From assembly GCA_041389725.1 (NCBI GenBank), contig JAWKRG010000005.1, forward strand, positions 620,001 to 684,000: 64,000 nt of DNA, written 5' to 3'. The notes beneath the pieces are model-generated. The model did no database searches. It had not been told where the DNA came from and saw nothing but the letters and a program-made list of their open reading frames with translations. This stretch comes from Polyangiaceae bacterium. GTDB lineage: Bacteria > Myxococcota_A > Polyangia > Polyangiales > Polyangiaceae. Position numbers and translations under genes: made by a program. Shown here one piece after another: positions 57,353-64,000 of this stretch; positions within the stretch are counted from its first letter, which is position 1, and the number at the start of each line of letters is the position of its first letter.

Positions 57353-57889
57353 TCACAGCAGAATGACCCACACCCAGCCAAGGGCACCCGCCAAGGCGAC
57401 CACGGCGAAAGTCGCACCCGTCAGCCAGCCAAACCAACGGTAGCCACGCTTTTCCAGCGCGGCGCCGCGGGCCGGGTCGCGCACCGCCCGTGCGGCGCCC
57501 ACGGCCCAGGGCAGCGTCCACAGATGCACCAGCAGCAGCGTGACCAGGCTGGCGTAAAGGCACGTGACGAGCACCATCTCCACTTGTGCCGCCTCGAGCG
57601 GGGAGAGCGCGAGGTCCTTGGCTGCGTCTTGGATGAAGCGATTCTTCGCGCCCAAGGTGGCAATGCTCATCAGCTCGTCTTTTCGCAGCACCATGCTCAA
57701 GGGCATGGCCGCAACCGCAGTGAAGAAGCCCACCGGGTAGGCGATCAAGTGCCCCATCATCAGCTTTCCCCAAAAGGCACGCCTCGGTGTAGTTGGACGT
57801 CGCACTCGCGGGGGCGGTGCCGCCGCGACCGGGGTTCGTTCCGTCGCAGAGCTCGTGGGAACCGGGGCTTGCTCGGGAGAAGAGCTCAT
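57353..57889 (-). CDS. Integral membrane protein, unknown
   Basis: 178 aa. Pro/Ala-rich cytoplasmic N-terminus (1-40), then three or four membrane segments ('MMGHLIAYPVGFFTAVAAMP', 'VEMVLVTCLYASLVTLLLVH', 'WLTGATFAVVALAGALGWVW'). No catalytic motif. Ends 29 bp from the Cys-rich lipoprotein start and may share its transcript. Confidence 0.7.
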   Translation of the reverse strand: MSSSPEQAPVPTSSATERTPVAAAPPPRVRRPTTPRRAFWGKLMMGHLIAYPVGFFTAVAAMPLSMVLRKDELMSIATLGAKNRFIQDAAKDLALSPLEAAQVEMVLVTCLYASLVTLLLVHLWTLPWAVGAARAVRDPARGAALEKRGYRWFGWLTGATFAVVALAGALGWVWVILL

Positions 57890-57941
57890 CCAGCGACCGT
57901 GTTACACTGACTGGGCCGCTTACCTCAAACGGAGCCTCATC

Positions 57942-59243
57942 ATGCTTCAGAAGTTCCTTGCCGCTGGACTGTGCCTCACCTTTGGCGCCGCGCTCACCGC
58001 GTCGGCGTGTAGCAGCGCGTCCAGTGGTGGCGGCGGCGGCAGTGGCGGGGGCACTGGCGCGACCTCGGGAACGGGTGGTGGCATCGCGACCGGGGGTGAC
58101 TCGGGCGTGATCGATTCGCCCGTGTCAGACGGCAACCTGACGGGAGACACCGCGTGCGCGCTCTTCACGGCGGAGGCAAAGCAGTCGCCCGCGGCACTCA
58201 CCATTCTGCTCGACCGCAGCACCAGCATGCAGCAAGGCAGCAAGTGGACGACGGCGCAGCTCGCCATCGTGCAAGCGATCGACCTGGCGGCGTTCGACAA
58301 CTTGGCGTTGGGGCTGCAGGTGTTTCCGGTCAGCGACGTCACCGGTCCCGCCTGTGCTTTCAACCTGCCCGTGTCCTGCGGCGTGACGGCGCTGCCGCAG
58401 GTTCCGCTGAGCGACACCGGCACCGCAAAGAGCAATCAGCCCGGCGTCCGTCAGCAGATCTACAACTGGCTTTCGACCAACTCCCCCAACGGTTCGGCGA
58501 CGCCCGGCTACGACGCGCTCAAGGCCGCGATCAACGCGCTGCAGATCTACCCGCTGCAGGGAACCCGCATCGTCATCCTGATCACCGACGGTGGTTTCGG
58601 TTGCACCTCGCTCTCCAGTCCGCTGCGGCCGAACTACGGAGATAGTCTTGGCTGCCCGGACTGGGAGCATCCGAACAACGTCGTGGATCTGTTGAAGTCC
58701 GCCTACGAAGATTCGGCGTTCCCCGTGCGCACCTTCGTGGTCGGGGTTCCCGGTGCCGACACCAAGAATGGCGATCCCGAGGCTCCGCCCTATTCGATGC
58801 GCCGCGCGCTGTCGGCGTTTGCTTACGCAGGCTCACCCGACACGGTGCCCGCGGGCTGCGATGGTTCCTACGTGCAGGGAGCTGGGGATCCCGCGACCTC
58901 GTGCCACTACGACTTGACCCAAGGCTCCTTCAGTCCCGCCACGCTCGCTCAGTCCCTGAGTGAAGCGCGCGGCAAGGCCCTGGGCTGCTCCTTCGCGCTG
59001 CCCGAGCCGCCTCCTGGCCAGACCTTGGACAAGGGCAAGGTGAATGTGAACGTCACTACCGACGGCAACCTGGAGACCCTGAAGAAGCGCTCCAACCCCG
59101 GGGACTCCTGCAGCACCGACGGCTGCTGGGACTACGACAGCACGGACCAAGTCATCCTGATCGGCAAGGCCTGCGAGGACGTCAAGAAGGCGAAGGACGC
59201 CAAGGTCGAAATCCTCGTGGGTTGCGAGACCATCGTGAAGTAA
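57942..59243 (+). CDS. VWA-domain lipoprotein
   Basis: 433 aa from ATG 57942: signal 'LCLTFGAALTASACSSAS', Gly-rich linker, then a von Willebrand A domain (about 85-330) with MIDAS 'ILLDRSTSMQ' (DxSxS) and 'IVILITDGG' as the second Asp block. Four Cys pairs are likely in the loops. Secreted or outer-membrane anchored protein-binding domain. Length and style match a frequent myxobacterial family. Confidence 0.85.
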   Translation: MLQKFLAAGLCLTFGAALTASACSSASSGGGGGSGGGTGATSGTGGGIATGGDSGVIDSPVSDGNLTGDTACALFTAEAKQSPAALTILLDRSTSMQQGSKWTTAQLAIVQAIDLAAFDNLALGLQVFPVSDVTGPACAFNLPVSCGVTALPQVPLSDTGTAKSNQPGVRQQIYNWLSTNSPNGSATPGYDALKAAINALQIYPLQGTRIVILITDGGFGCTSLSSPLRPNYGDSLGCPDWEHPNNVVDLLKSAYEDSAFPVRTFVVGVPGADTKNGDPEAPPYSMRRALSAFAYAGSPDTVPAGCDGSYVQGAGDPATSCHYDLTQGSFSPATLAQSLSEARGKALGCSFALPEPPPGQTLDKGKVNVNVTTDGNLETLKKRSNPGDSCSTDGCWDYDSTDQVILIGKACEDVKKAKDAKVEILVGCETIVK

Positions 59244-59289
59244 ACGCGACCGTTGACACGACGGGCAGGGCATGAAAATCCATCCCGCC

Positions 59290-59877
59290 ATGAGCGACGT
59301 GCCCGACTCACCGGAAGCCTTTTTCACTCAGTACATCCCCGCGCGCTTCGACAGCGTGAAGGGCGGTCTCGCCGGCAAGACCAGCAATGGCAGCATGACC
59401 TTTCGCGTTCTCGGTGCCGGTGAGTGGAGCCTGCGCATCAAAGACGGTGAGCTAGTCGTCACTTCGGGCATGGCCGACGACGTGGTGCTGCAGGTCACCG
59501 CGAACCAGGCCGACTTTGGGCCCATCTTCGTGCAGGGCGCCGTTCAGCAAGAGGGCGCGCCGATTGGCGCGGAGCAGCAGGTGCTCGCGTTCAAGGTGCT
59601 GACCGTCGACGCCGAGCGCATCAAGCTGGTCAAGGGCATCGTGGGCAGCGTGGCCTTCGTGATCGACTCCGACGGCACCACGCATCACTTGGCGATCACA
59701 CCGGGAACTCAGACGCCGAAACTGGACGACGCCGAGTGCCGCCTTGAAGTGAAGATGAACGACTTCATGGAGATGCAAACCGGCAAGCAAAACCCGATGC
59801 AGCTCGCCATGAGCGGCAAGATCAAGATCGTCGGCAACGCCCAAATCCCCATGGCCCTCTCCGGCGTCTTCGTCTGA
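59290..59877 (+). CDS. SCP2 sterol-carrier-like protein
   Basis: About 195 aa (ATG 59290; an alternative at 59272). Lipid-binding SCP2 fold pattern: 'FDSVKGGLAGKTSNGSMTFR', 'WSLRIKDGELVVTSGMADDV', 'LQVTANQADFGPIFVQG', and near the end 'FMEMQTGKQNPMQLAMSGKI', 'KIVGNAQIPMAL'. The 'NPMQLAMSGKIKI.G' block is typical. Cytosolic carrier of a hydrophobic ligand (family knowledge). Confidence 0.8.
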   Translation: MSDVPDSPEAFFTQYIPARFDSVKGGLAGKTSNGSMTFRVLGAGEWSLRIKDGELVVTSGMADDVVLQVTANQADFGPIFVQGAVQQEGAPIGAEQQVLAFKVLTVDAERIKLVKGIVGSVAFVIDSDGTTHHLAITPGTQTPKLDDAECRLEVKMNDFMEMQTGKQNPMQLAMSGKIKIVGNAQIPMALSGVFV

Positions 59878-59888
59878 CCAAGAGGCAC

Positions 59889-59985
59889 AGGAAGTTCGGA
59901 AGAGAGGCACAGGAAGATCGGAAGAGCGGAAGCCCAGAGGAAGGGACACTCCCACCCCTTCCGTTCTTGCGGCCTTCCTGTGAGT
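59889..59985. repeat. cacaggaag/cttcctgtg repeat, copy 1
   Basis: 'gaggcacaggaag' twice, then 'cggaagcccagaggaaggga', 'cactcccaccccttccgt' and 'cttcctgtgagtcttct': an imperfect stem-loop of about 80 bp. Highly similar to 61337-61430. Confidence 0.75.
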
Positions 59986-60159
59986 CTTCTTCTGTGGGTT
60001 TTCATCTAGTCGCGCTGCGACGTGCGCGACGCGTCCCGCGCTGAGCTGCGCTTGCCCAGTTCGCGGCAAGGCGCTGTGTTTGCGCAGTGGTGCCAGTGTA
60101 GGCAGACGTGTGCCGCGCATTGTCCTGGCCTCGGGGTGAAGCTGGGGTATGTATTCCTC

Positions 60160-61290
60160 GTGAGGCGGCTTCCCCTTGTCTTCCTTGGCGCCATGGCTGC
60201 GCTCGCCGGCTGCGGTCTGGATTCCGGCGGCGACGCGATCCAGTTTGGCGACGGCGGTAGCAGTGGTGCGGACGCGTCCGTCGGCGGCGCGAGCGGCAGT
60301 GGCGGCGCCAGCGTCGGAGGGAACAGCGGCTTCGGCGGCGTCAGTGGCGCGAGCGGCAGCAGTGGCTCGAGCGGCAGCAGTGGTGCGAGCGGCAGCAGTG
60401 GTGCGAGCGGCAGCAGTGGTGCGAGCGGCAGCAGTGGTGCGAGCGGCAGCAGTGGTGCGAGCGGCGCGGGCGGCGTCGTAGGCACCGGCGGCGTCGTAGG
60501 CACCGGCGGCGTCGTGGGAACCGGCGGCGTCGTAGGAACCGGCGGCGTCGTAGGCACTGGCGGCGTCGTAGGCACTGGCGGCGTCGTTGGAACTGGTGGC
60601 GTCGTAGGAACCGGCGGCGTCGTAGGAACTGGTGGCGTCGTAGGAACCGGCGGCGTCGTAGGCACTGGCGGCGTCGTTGGAACTGGCGGCGTCGTTGGAA
60701 CTGGCGGCGTCGTTGGAACCGGTGGCGTCGTTGGAACCGGTGGCGTCGTTGGAACCGGTGGCGTCGTAGGCACTGGTGGCGTCGTAGGCACCGGCGGCAC
60801 TGGCGGCGTCGGTGGAACTGGCGGCGCGAACACCGGCGGAGCGGGCGGAAGCGGCGGAGCCACTGGGCTCGATTGCAGCCAGTGGTCGGGCGCCAAGGCC
60901 TTCACGGTGCAAGGTCAGACCCACTGCTATTGGCTCGTGTCGTCGGGCAAGAACTTCGACGACGCCACCAAGAACTGCAAAGACGCAGGCGGCTACCTGG
61001 CGACGATGCACTCGAAGGCCGAGAACGACTTCGTGCAAACCGTGGCGTTCGGTTCGTCCGCTTTCAGTGCCGTGTGGATCGGGCTGTCGCGCGGTTTCTT
61101 CGAGGCATGCTGGGACAGCGGCTCCTTCGACTGGATTACGAGCGAGTCCAAGCCCTACGGCAACTGGTCCAGCGGCGAGCCGAACTGCACCGGCGTCGCG
61201 GCAGTGATGGCCGACGACGGTCAGTGGCGCGATCGCATCGCGATCGACAGCTACGCCTCGGTCTGCGAAGCAGGCCCCCTCTTCAAGTAG
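60160..61290 (+). CDS. Lipoprotein with low-complexity stalk and C-type lectin-like domain
   Basis: About 376 aa from GTG 60160: signal 'LPLVFLGAMAALAGCGLD' (lipobox Cys), then two repeat stretches, about 7 units of ASGSSG and about 19 of GTGGVV, then a C-type lectin-like domain from about residue 240 ('QTHCYWLVSSGKNFDDATKN', 'CKDAGGYLATMHSKAENDFV', 'NWSSGEPNC', 'GQWRDRIAIDSYASVCE'). Surface display of a lectin on a flexible stalk is the likely design. Confidence 0.83.
   Translation: MRRLPLVFLGAMAALAGCGLDSGGDAIQFGDGGSSGADASVGGASGSGGASVGGNSGFGGVSGASGSSGSSGSSGASGSSGASGSSGASGSSGASGSSGASGAGGVVGTGGVVGTGGVVGTGGVVGTGGVVGTGGVVGTGGVVGTGGVVGTGGVVGTGGVVGTGGVVGTGGVVGTGGVVGTGGVVGTGGVVGTGGVVGTGGVVGTGGVVGTGGTGGVGGTGGANTGGAGGSGGATGLDCSQWSGAKAFTVQGQTHCYWLVSSGKNFDDATKNCKDAGGYLATMHSKAENDFVQTVAFGSSAFSAVWIGLSRGFFEACWDSGSFDWITSESKPYGNWSSGEPNCTGVAAVMADDGQWRDRIAIDSYASVCEAGPLFK
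60345..60815. repeat. Two blocks of 18-bp tandem repeats in the lectin gene
   Basis: Block 1 (about 60345-60465): 'gcgagcggcagcagtggt'. Block 2 (about 60475-60815): 'ggcgtcgtaggcaccggc' with synonymous variation. In-frame units allow length change by slippage without frame loss. They also keep all other frames open, making false antisense ORFs. Confidence 0.9.
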
Positions 61291-61336
61291 CGCCGACCGT
61301 CAGCGCCGCAGCGCCCCACGCCGCTACCGAACAGAA

Positions 61337-61430
61337 AGAGGACACAGGAAGTTCGGAAGAGCGGAAGCCAGAGGAAGGGGACACTCCCACCCCTTCCGTC
61401 CTTGCGCCCTTCCTGTGAATCTTCTCCTTC
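61337..61430. repeat. cacaggaag/cttcctgtg repeat, copy 2
   Basis: 'gacacaggaagttcggaaga', 'gcggaagccagaggaagggg', 'cactcccaccccttccgtc', 'cttcctgtgaatcttct'. The two copies bracket the lectin gene. Likely a REP/MITE-like stem-loop or part of a duplicated intergenic unit. Confidence 0.75.
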
Positions 61431-61437
61431 TAAAACA

Positions 61438-61451
61438 TAGGTGTTGACCTA
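61438..61451. promoter_or_regulatory. Inverted repeat TAGGT-N4-ACCTA, candidate operator
   Basis: Perfect 5-bp dyad upstream of the ArsR-type gene. ArsR-family proteins repress from such dyads overlapping their own promoter. The TTGACC within it could be a -35. Confidence 0.5.
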
Positions 61452-61462
61452 AGTATTGGCGG

Positions 61463-61831
61463 GTGATAGTTAGGGGTGTGCCTAACCAAGCTGCGCAGCT
61501 CGACGGCGTCTTCCGTGCCCTGGCGGACCCGACTCGTCGTGCCGTCATTGCGCGGCTCAGCCAAGGTGAGGCATCGGTTTCGGAACTGGCGCGGCCCTTC
61601 GACATGGCATTGCCGTCCTTCCTCCAGCATCTGCAGGTGCTAGAGAGCAGCGGCCTGGTGCGTTCCACCAAGGCCGGGCGCGTGCGCACGTACCGCTTTT
61701 CGCCGACGGGGCTGAAGCTGGCGGAGGGATGGCTGGTCCACCAGCGGGAGCTATGGGACCGCCGCCTCGATCAACTCGACGACTATCTGACGAAGATGAA
61801 ATCAACCCACAGCAAGACGCGGAGCAAGTAG
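61463..61831 (+). CDS. ArsR-family helix-turn-helix regulator
   Basis: About 122 aa from GTG 61463; GTG 61478 is an alternative. ArsR core: 'VFRALADPTRRAVIARLSQG', 'EASVSELARPFDMALPSFLQ', 'HLQVLESSGLVRSTKAGRVR', 'TYRFSP'. The lack of Cys metal sites fits the group that controls AHSA1 genes rather than metal sensors. Next gene starts 2 bp after its stop. Two dyads at its promoter suggest autoregulation. Confidence 0.88.
   Translation: MIVRGVPNQAAQLDGVFRALADPTRRAVIARLSQGEASVSELARPFDMALPSFLQHLQVLESSGLVRSTKAGRVRTYRFSPTGLKLAEGWLVHQRELWDRRLDQLDDYLTKMKSTHSKTRSK
61469..61486. promoter_or_regulatory. Inverted repeat GTTAGG-N6-CCTAAC, candidate operator
   Basis: Perfect 6-bp dyad at or just inside the regulator's start. 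Its half site GTTAGG resembles integron boxes by chance; there is no attC structure here. Confidence 0.5.
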
Positions 61832-61833
61832 CG

Positions 61834-62316
61834 ATGAAACCTGACCCCAAGCTGGATCTGTTGCTGGAGCGAGTCGTAGACGTTCCCCCAGAGCTCGTCT
61901 GGAAGGCGTGGACCGAACCGGAACACCTCAAGCAGTGGTTCACTCCCAAACCCTGGCAGACCGTGGACTGCGAGATCGAGCTGCGGCCCGGCGGGATCTT
62001 CAAGACCGTGATGCGCTCCCCCGAGGGCGATGAGTTTCCAAACGCGGGCTGCTATCTGGAAGTGGTGCCCAACCGACGCCTGGTCTGGACGGGCGCCCTC
62101 GAACGTGACTACCGGCCCGTTGTCCCCGACCCCCACGCGCCGTTCATGTTCACTGCGTACATCCTGTTGGACCCCGAAGGGACCGGGACTCGCTACCGCG
62201 CGCTGGTGATCCACTCCGACGAGGACGGACGCCAAAAGCACGAAGCCATGGGCTTCCACGACGGCTGGGGCAAAGCCCTCGACCAACTCGTCGAATACAT
62301 GCACTCGAAACCCTGA
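61834..62316 (+). CDS. SRPBCC/AHSA1 family protein
   Basis: 160 aa: 'LLLERVVDVPPELVWKAWTE', 'PEHLKQWFTPKPWQTVDCEI', 'FKTVMRSPEGDEFPNAGCYL', 'EAMGFHDGWGKALDQLVEYM'. START-like fold binding a hydrophobic ligand. Two bases after the ArsR-type regulator, which is the usual pairing of these families. Confidence 0.9.
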   Translation: MKPDPKLDLLLERVVDVPPELVWKAWTEPEHLKQWFTPKPWQTVDCEIELRPGGIFKTVMRSPEGDEFPNAGCYLEVVPNRRLVWTGALERDYRPVVPDPHAPFMFTAYILLDPEGTGTRYRALVIHSDEDGRQKHEAMGFHDGWGKALDQLVEYMHSKP

Positions 62317-62400
62317 CCCAACCCGTGGCGCTCGCTCCCCGCGCATTCCGAGGCGGATGTGCCCAGGCGCCCGGCAGCGCCGGGAGCGCGTACAGCTCGC

Positions 62401-62442
62401 GCTGATGGCTGACGGCTGATGGCTGATGGCTGATGGCTGACG
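62401..62442. repeat. Heptanucleotide tandem repeat (GCTGATG/GCTGACG), six units
   Basis: 'gctgatg' and 'gctgacg' alternate between the AHSA1 and tolB genes, outside any gene. Candidate variable-number repeat. Confidence 0.8.
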
Positions 62443-62469
62443 GCCCAGCGTCGCGCCGGCTACGCTGGC

Positions 62470-63795
62470 TCAAGGCGCGGCGCCTTTGGCGGGGGGGAGG
62501 GCTTCCCAGCGGAGCGACTCGCCGAACTGAGCGTTGAGCTTGATCGTGCGCCAGCGCTTGAGGCTCAGGAAGTAGATGCCGGGCTTCTTCTGCCGATCCG
62601 AGAAGAACGCGATCAGTCGGCCGTCGGGGCTGCACGCGGGGTACTTGTTGGTACCCATGTTGCGGGTCAGGCGCGCGATGCCCTGGCCCTTCTCGTCGCT
62701 CATCACGATGTCCGACTTGTCGCCATAGACCGAGACGGAATACACCAGGCGAATGCCGTCCTCGGTGTCGCAGAAGGTCGGCGCTGCAGCAGTGAAACCC
62801 GACGGCGAAACGGCCTTGCCGTCCACGTACACGCGCTGACCGCCGCGCTTGTTCGGATCGCCGCCAATCCACGCCAGCTTGCCACTGGGTGAGAAGGCCG
62901 GGTGCGTCGCGATCGGCGTCTTGGAGACCTTCTTCATGCCCGAGCCATCCGGGTTGCCGACGTACACCGCGCTACCAGTGCGGTTGGCCACGGCGATGGC
63001 CATCTGCGTGCCGTCCTTGTTGAAGGCCACGCTGTAGATGCTGGTCTTGAACGCCGTCTTGATCGGGCTGTGGGTCTTGCCGTCCCAACTCACGAGGGAG
63101 AAGGGCGCGTAGTTCTTGCTGTGGGTGTAGAAGATGGTTTCGTTCGGACCCCAGACGGGTGCGATGGCGGTGAGGGCGGGATCCGTCAGCGGCTTCAGGT
63201 CGTGACCGTCCGAATCCATGCTGAAGATGCGGCGGTTCTTGCCCCACTTGCCGCTGAACACGAAATGGCTCGCGAAGCCGCCGGGGCGTCCCGTCAGGGC
63301 CCCCAGCAACGCGTCCGTGATGCGATGAGAAGTGACGCGCATGTCCGCGGAGTCCACGAGGAGCTTCTTCTCGTAGACCGGGTCCTTGCCCACCGCGGGA
63401 AAGTAGGCCAGGCCGAACACCTGGATCTTGCCCGAGTCGTGCTTGCGCGCGGCGACCTTGACGATGGCCTCGGCGCCGAGCTTGCGCCACTCGTCCACGT
63501 TCACCGCGTCGTCGAAGCCGTAGAGCCCCGGAGGCGCTTTGCTGTCTGGGATCACGTCGAACAGTCCCGAGAGCTCCACGTCGCGGCGAACGATGCCACG
63601 CAGCGTCACGTCTTCCATGTCCGGCGCAAGGCTGGGCAGGATGGCAATCTTGGGAATGTGCTCCTGCACGGTCCCGGTGACCACGTATTCGCCGAGCAGG
63701 CTCTCGTCAGCGGTTGCCTGGCTGCTGGTGTCGGCGAAGGCCTGGGCACACACCAGGCTCACGATGACGCCGGCAAGCGTCGCAGATGTCTTCAT
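62470..63795 (-). CDS. tolB: TolB-like beta-propeller protein
   Basis: 441 aa from ATG 63795 (63801 possible): signal 'LAGVIVSLVCAQAFADTSS', N-terminal TolB domain ('KIAILPSLAPDMEDVTLRGI', 'VELSGLFDVIPDSKAPPGLY', 'AEAIVKVAARKHDSGKIQVF'), then propeller blades with TolB-type 'RIFSMDSDGHDLKPLTDPAL', 'AFSPSGKLAWIGGDP', 'PACSPDGRLIAFFSDR'. Periplasmic component of Tol-Pal in the family. No other tol gene is in the window, so it could also be a TolB paralogue. Confidence 0.82.
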   Translation of the reverse strand: MKTSATLAGVIVSLVCAQAFADTSSQATADESLLGEYVVTGTVQEHIPKIAILPSLAPDMEDVTLRGIVRRDVELSGLFDVIPDSKAPPGLYGFDDAVNVDEWRKLGAEAIVKVAARKHDSGKIQVFGLAYFPAVGKDPVYEKKLLVDSADMRVTSHRITDALLGALTGRPGGFASHFVFSGKWGKNRRIFSMDSDGHDLKPLTDPALTAIAPVWGPNETIFYTHSKNYAPFSLVSWDGKTHSPIKTAFKTSIYSVAFNKDGTQMAIAVANRTGSAVYVGNPDGSGMKKVSKTPIATHPAFSPSGKLAWIGGDPNKRGGQRVYVDGKAVSPSGFTAAAPTFCDTEDGIRLVYSVSVYGDKSDIVMSDEKGQGIARLTRNMGTNKYPACSPDGRLIAFFSDRQKKPGIYFLSLKRWRTIKLNAQFGESLRWEALPPAKGAAP

Positions 63796-63861
63796 TTGCA
63801 TTGATTGGTTCGTCCAGAAAACGTCACGCTCACGACGGACGGTACGTTGCAGGTCGTGCAA

Positions 63862-64000
63862 AGGGGCGGCGGCGGCGGTAGTTGCTGTCCAACCATGCCG
63901 TCCATCGCCGCGCGCGCACGGGCGTCGAAAGCAGCGTTGCCGCTGGGGCGAGAGAGTGTGTAGCCAGTCACGCTTCTATCTGGTGAGACGTTCGCTTGCA
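63862..64000. other. Upstream region of tolB, no gene seen
   Basis: No convincing ORF or structural signal at the right end of the window. Confidence 0.3.

Noticed and set aside
60006..60905. 299-aa minus-strand PPVPTT-repeat ORF
   Set aside because: Antisense of the same repeats; no signal or domain.
59452..61038. 528-aa minus-strand Ala/Ser/Asp-repeat ORF
   Set aside because: Created by the 18-bp repeats of the lectin gene, which hold several frames open, and by shadowing of the SCP2 gene.
61469..61486. attC-like GTTAGG/CCTAAC pair outside the array
   Set aside because: Only 18 bp, inverted in the wrong order for an attC and lying at a promoter. Treated as an operator candidate.
1..64000. 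CRISPR array, prophage or conjugative module
   Set aside because: No regularly spaced short repeats with unique spacers, no phage structural or conjugation genes. The regular spacing in 9-40 kb is attC plus genes.

Overview
The window looks like chromosome from a high-GC, Gram-negative deltaproteobacterial or myxobacterial (Polyangia-like) organism. This is an inference. It rests on Hanks-type Ser/Thr kinases with PEGA tails, an FHA-sigma54 activator, many Cys-rich or Gly-rich lipoproteins with simple-sequence spacers, a VWA lipoprotein, a PilZ protein, and the host codon style. No rRNA, tRNA, CRISPR array or phage module was seen.

Layout. (1) 1-5957, core: end of a CAP-domain protein, a secreted GH13 amylase-like lipoprotein, a PEGA Ser/Thr kinase with a TPR partner, and a divergent FHA/AAA+/Fis regulator. 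(2) About 5960-40195, the main accessory region: a long row of small, mostly minus-strand genes. Nearly every gene begins 8-40 bp from a GTTAGGC-like box and ends next to a GCCTAAC-like box, with an imperfectly palindromic spacer of 80-215 bp between boxes. This is the layout of an integron cassette array (attC sites). No integrase gene is visible, so it is an integrase-less attC cluster (CALIN) or the distal part of a sedentary chromosomal integron. Cassette polarity runs right to left, so the recombination platform would have been near 40.2 kb. Sites are well preserved on the right (23-40 kb) and decayed on the left. Three insertion sequences interrupt it: an IS66 element with a perfect 8-bp target duplication inside an attC, a four-gene IS21-type element, and an IS3 remnant. 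(3) 40.2-64 kb, core: Ser/Thr kinase, receiver-DUF4388 regulator, acyl-CoA dehydrogenase, chorismate synthase, thymidine kinase, a GT-C type membrane protein, a DUF3365 haem lipoprotein, Mfd, PilZ, VWA and lectin-like surface proteins, an ArsR-AHSA1 pair and TolB.

Cassette cargo: GNAT, GST, HD-domain and alpha/beta hydrolase enzymes; SUKH (SMI1/KNR4); DUF4275; HEAT/TPR proteins; a TIMP-like protein; lipoproteins; an outer-membrane-like protein; and relics of ParE/RelE-type toxin-antitoxin pairs. The most unusual cargo is a set of free-standing pieces of translation-related proteins: a MetRS C-terminal fragment, an HflX N-terminal domain without its GTPase, and an L7/L12-C-terminal-like tail on three different cassette proteins. 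Several cassettes carry frameshifts or fusions into neighbouring attC sequence.

Coordinates of degenerate attC sites are approximate. All family assignments come from reading motifs by eye.
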